Shown here: positions 61,973-64,000 of the stretch, piece by piece
Layout of the letters: each line of letters begins with the position of its first letter
Position numbering within the stretch: position 1 is the stretch's first letter
Assembly: GCA_000727475.1 (NCBI GenBank)
Contig: KL647319.1
Coordinates: forward strand, 641,840 to 705,839
Reading direction: 5' to 3'
DNA from: Sarcocystis neurona
Lineage: Eukaryota; Apicomplexa; Conoidasida; Eucoccidiorida; Sarcocystidae
Length of the DNA: 64,000 nucleotides
Program-made: the position numbers and the translations under genes
The notes under the pieces: model-generated
What the model was told of the DNA's origin: nothing
The model's input: the letters and a program-made list of their open reading frames with translations, nothing else
Database searches by the model: none

Positions 61973-63127
61973 CAGATCCACTACTACTACTACTGTCGCC
62001 AGCCGACAGAGTGCGATGTTGTGGACAACCTCCTCCAGCAAGTAGATCCTCGCATCTCGCCGAGCACAGAAAAAGAGAGAGACAAAGAAAGGCCAGATCC
62101 AGCTGAGAGCGGCGAAGAGGAGACTCCGCTGCTTCTGCAATTGCGATGCATGTGCGGCCCGGCCGCTCCCCGGCAGCAGCGCCGCGCGATGGTGCTTGTG
62201 CTGGTGCTGCTGCTGCGGCCGCCGCGTTGTTACGTTGCGACAACAGGCGCGCGGTGTCACCTGCCAACGGCCCAGCAACACATCCATGTGTGTGCTCCGC
62301 ACGGGGACGGGAAGAAAGCTGCAGAAACAGTTTCAGCTCGCCGATCTGCTGCTGTTGCTGCTGTAGAGGACTGCAGAAGGCCAGCTGCAACGGAGATCTG
62401 GGTGGGCGCGCCTGCGGACGCGCGAGCGACGCAAGGAAAGCAAAACCCAGCACCACCAGCTGCAGCAGCCGCTGCAAACACATGCACCTCGCACACACAG
62501 ACGCTTCGCAACCGGCCACCCTGCCGGTGCTGCAGCAGCGCCTTCACGCTCTCTCCCACGACAGCAGGAGCAGCAGCGTCAGAAGAGGAGAAAGCGGAAG
62601 GGAAGAAGGCAACAGCCGTCAGCAGCAATAGCAGAAGATCCGCTCCGGTTGCAGGGCCGCTGCCGAGTTGCGCCCAGGCACACAGATGGTACAACAGAAG
62701 TAGTTCACATACACGGCAGCACCAGCAACGAGGGCTCGGGGGAAAAATTCACACATACACACACAGGCAGAGCAGCAGAAAATGTAGTTCGAACACACGC
62801 CCACACACACCCCCTCCACACACACCTCTCCACACATAACAGCAGCAGCAGCTAGGGCTGCTTGTTTTTTATGGGCGTGCCTCCCTGATGACTTTGCAAA
62901 TTATGGGGGGTCTCTCTGACACCGTGAGCATGTCCTCCTACGCAAATGTTGCGTACTTGGTCTGCTGCAAGACCCGTCCACTCATGTCCGACGTGGGCAG
63001 CCAGTGCTCGTGCTAACATGCGGCTGATTCCCGTGCTGCTGCTGCTGCTGGTGCTCCTCTCGCCTCTAGTACACTTCTGTCCTCCCTGCTGCTGTCGTTG
63101 CTGTTTCTTCGCTTGCTGCTGCTCCAT
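61973..63127 (-). CDS. 5' exons of an unrecognised minus-strand gene
   Basis: Three phase-consistent pieces: 63127-62942 (ATG; Gln-rich start, then SRMLARALAAHVGHEWTGLA ADQVRNIC; donor GTAGGA), 62360-62261 (CTCTACAG acceptor; QIGELKLFLQLSSRP, then THGCVAGPLA; donor GTGACA) and 62055-61973 (ARIYLLEEVVHNIALCRLAT then VVVVVDL; donor GTTAGT). Likely continuous with the exon at 57311-58894, although the linking exons are unsure. Competing plus-strand frames overlap 61624-62150. The exon may start further right, beyond 63127. Confidence 0.4.
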
Positions 63128-64000
63128 CTGCTTCTCTCTTGCTGCGGCTTCACCCAGTGCTGCTTCTGTTGGTGCTGCTTCTCCGCCTTCTGCTGCTGCG
63201 CCTGCTCCTCCGTCCCGCTGCAGCGTTCCTCATCCCCCCTGCTGCAGCTTGTCTCCTCCCGCGTGCTGCAGCTTCTCTCGTCCGTCCTGCTGCTGTTGCT
63301 GGAAGGGGCACTGGCGCTGCTTCCGCGGTGCCGCTATTGGTGCTGCTGTTGGCGTCAGAGGAGAAGGTGCTGCTGAAGCTGCTGCCGCTTCCGTGTCCTT
63401 CGCTCTTTGCTTTATAGTGTGTGTTGTCCCTCCCCATGCTGCGGCGTAAGGTGGGCTGCTTCTGCTGCAGTCGCTGCCGCCCCTGAAGTGCGGAAGCTGT
63501 ACTGCTGTTGTGGCTGTTGCTGCTGCTGTTCGGATTCCTCCTGTTGCTTCAGACTTGAACAGTCTGGGTATTCGTTTCCCTTTTGCTGCTGCTGGCGCCC
63601 CTTCTGGTCCGTCAGCTCGTGTACTCCCGAGTATTCGTTGCTGCTGTTGCTGCTCCTACAGGTGCTTCAGCCCTTGCAATCCTAGATATTCACTGCTGCT
63701 GCTGCTGCTTCTGGTGCCCCTACTGATGCTTCTGCCGTTCTCAACCTGGGAATTTGTTGCTGCTGCCGCTCCTGGTGGTGCTTCAGCCCTTGCAATCCTG
63801 GATAGTCGCTGTTGCTGCTGTTGTCGCTGCAGGGGTTCTCCTGGGTTGCTTCACTGCCTCCGCTGGACAGCGTGCTGCTGCTGCTGTTGCACCTACACGT
63901 CTTGTTGCAGCTCTTGGTGCATCTGCTGCTGGTGCTGGTACGGTGCCCCCAGGTTGCTGCTGTTGAGGTTTATTAGCGTTCTTGAGCGGCCTTCCGAGCT
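63128..64000. other. CTG/CAG repeat region at the window end
   Basis: Plus-strand CTG, CTT and GCT triplets with 50-70-base imperfect repeats around TATTC and CTTCAGCCCTTGCAATCCT (63655-63680, 63780-63800). This could be Gln/Ser-rich coding sequence on the minus strand or intron; the window ends before this can be decided. Confidence 0.4.

Noticed and set aside
63018..63450. Plus-strand ATG frame starting [18 protein letters not shown], signal-peptide-like
   Set aside because: The hydrophobic run is just CTG repeat read as Leu; downstream is Cys/Ala-rich repeat, and the minus strand carries a better exon (63127-62942).
1..64000. Telomere-like TTTAGGG arrays, rRNA or tRNA genes, transposons
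   Set aside because: None was seen by eye; a covariance-model or repeat-library search was not possible.

Overview
This window looks like nuclear DNA of a coccidian apicomplexan, most probably an Eimeria species. The evidence is intrinsic: very dense CAG/CTG triplet repeats that run through exons as homopolymeric Gln, Ser, Ala and Leu tracts, (TA)n/(CA)n/(GATA)n microsatellites in introns, many GT-AG introns, and alternation of repeat-rich stretches with one repeat-poor island. No prokaryotic features, rRNA, tRNA, CRISPR array or transposase was recognised. Two assembly gaps (21165-21619 and 36087-36655) lie in CAG repeat. All gene models are read by eye from frame, splice sites and intron phase; none is supported by transcripts here.

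Layout. (1) 1-13213, plus strand: the C-terminal two thirds of intraflagellar transport protein 122 (IFT122), six exons with matching intron phases; the N-terminal WD40 exons lie left of the window. (2) 13214-15594: microsatellite spacer between two convergent genes. (3) 15595-43366, minus strand: one very large split gene whose exons I could chain with compatible phases from an ATG at 43366 to a stop at 15595 (17 exon segments, about 4,000 codons). It ends in a BRCT domain and has a second BRCT-like fragment; the rest is unrecognised and interrupted by poly-Gln, poly-Ser and poly-Ala. (4) About 44.05-57.3 kb: a repeat-poor island with no triplet repeats and almost no microsatellites. Its only convincing gene is a single-exon minus-strand ORF (50872-51756) for a 294-residue protein with a signal peptide and four cysteines in the mature part. 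(5) 57.3-64 kb: repeat-rich DNA returns, with a minus-strand gene or genes: a 527-codon final exon at 57311-58894, weak exon-like pieces at 59.6-61.3 kb, and a phase-consistent three-exon start at 61973-63127.

How it fits together. IFT122 is a core IFT-A subunit needed for retrograde transport in cilia; in Eimeria the only flagellated stage is the microgamete, so a male-gamete role is inferred. The BRCT gene is probably nuclear, because BRCT domains bind phosphoproteins in DNA repair, replication and transcription complexes. The secreted protein in the island fits the habit of Eimeria genomes of placing lineage-specific secreted or surface genes in repeat-poor segments. The most unusual pattern is that CUG-sense or pyrimidine-rich repeat lies upstream of many 3' splice sites, while the exons mostly carry the same triplet in the CAG sense.
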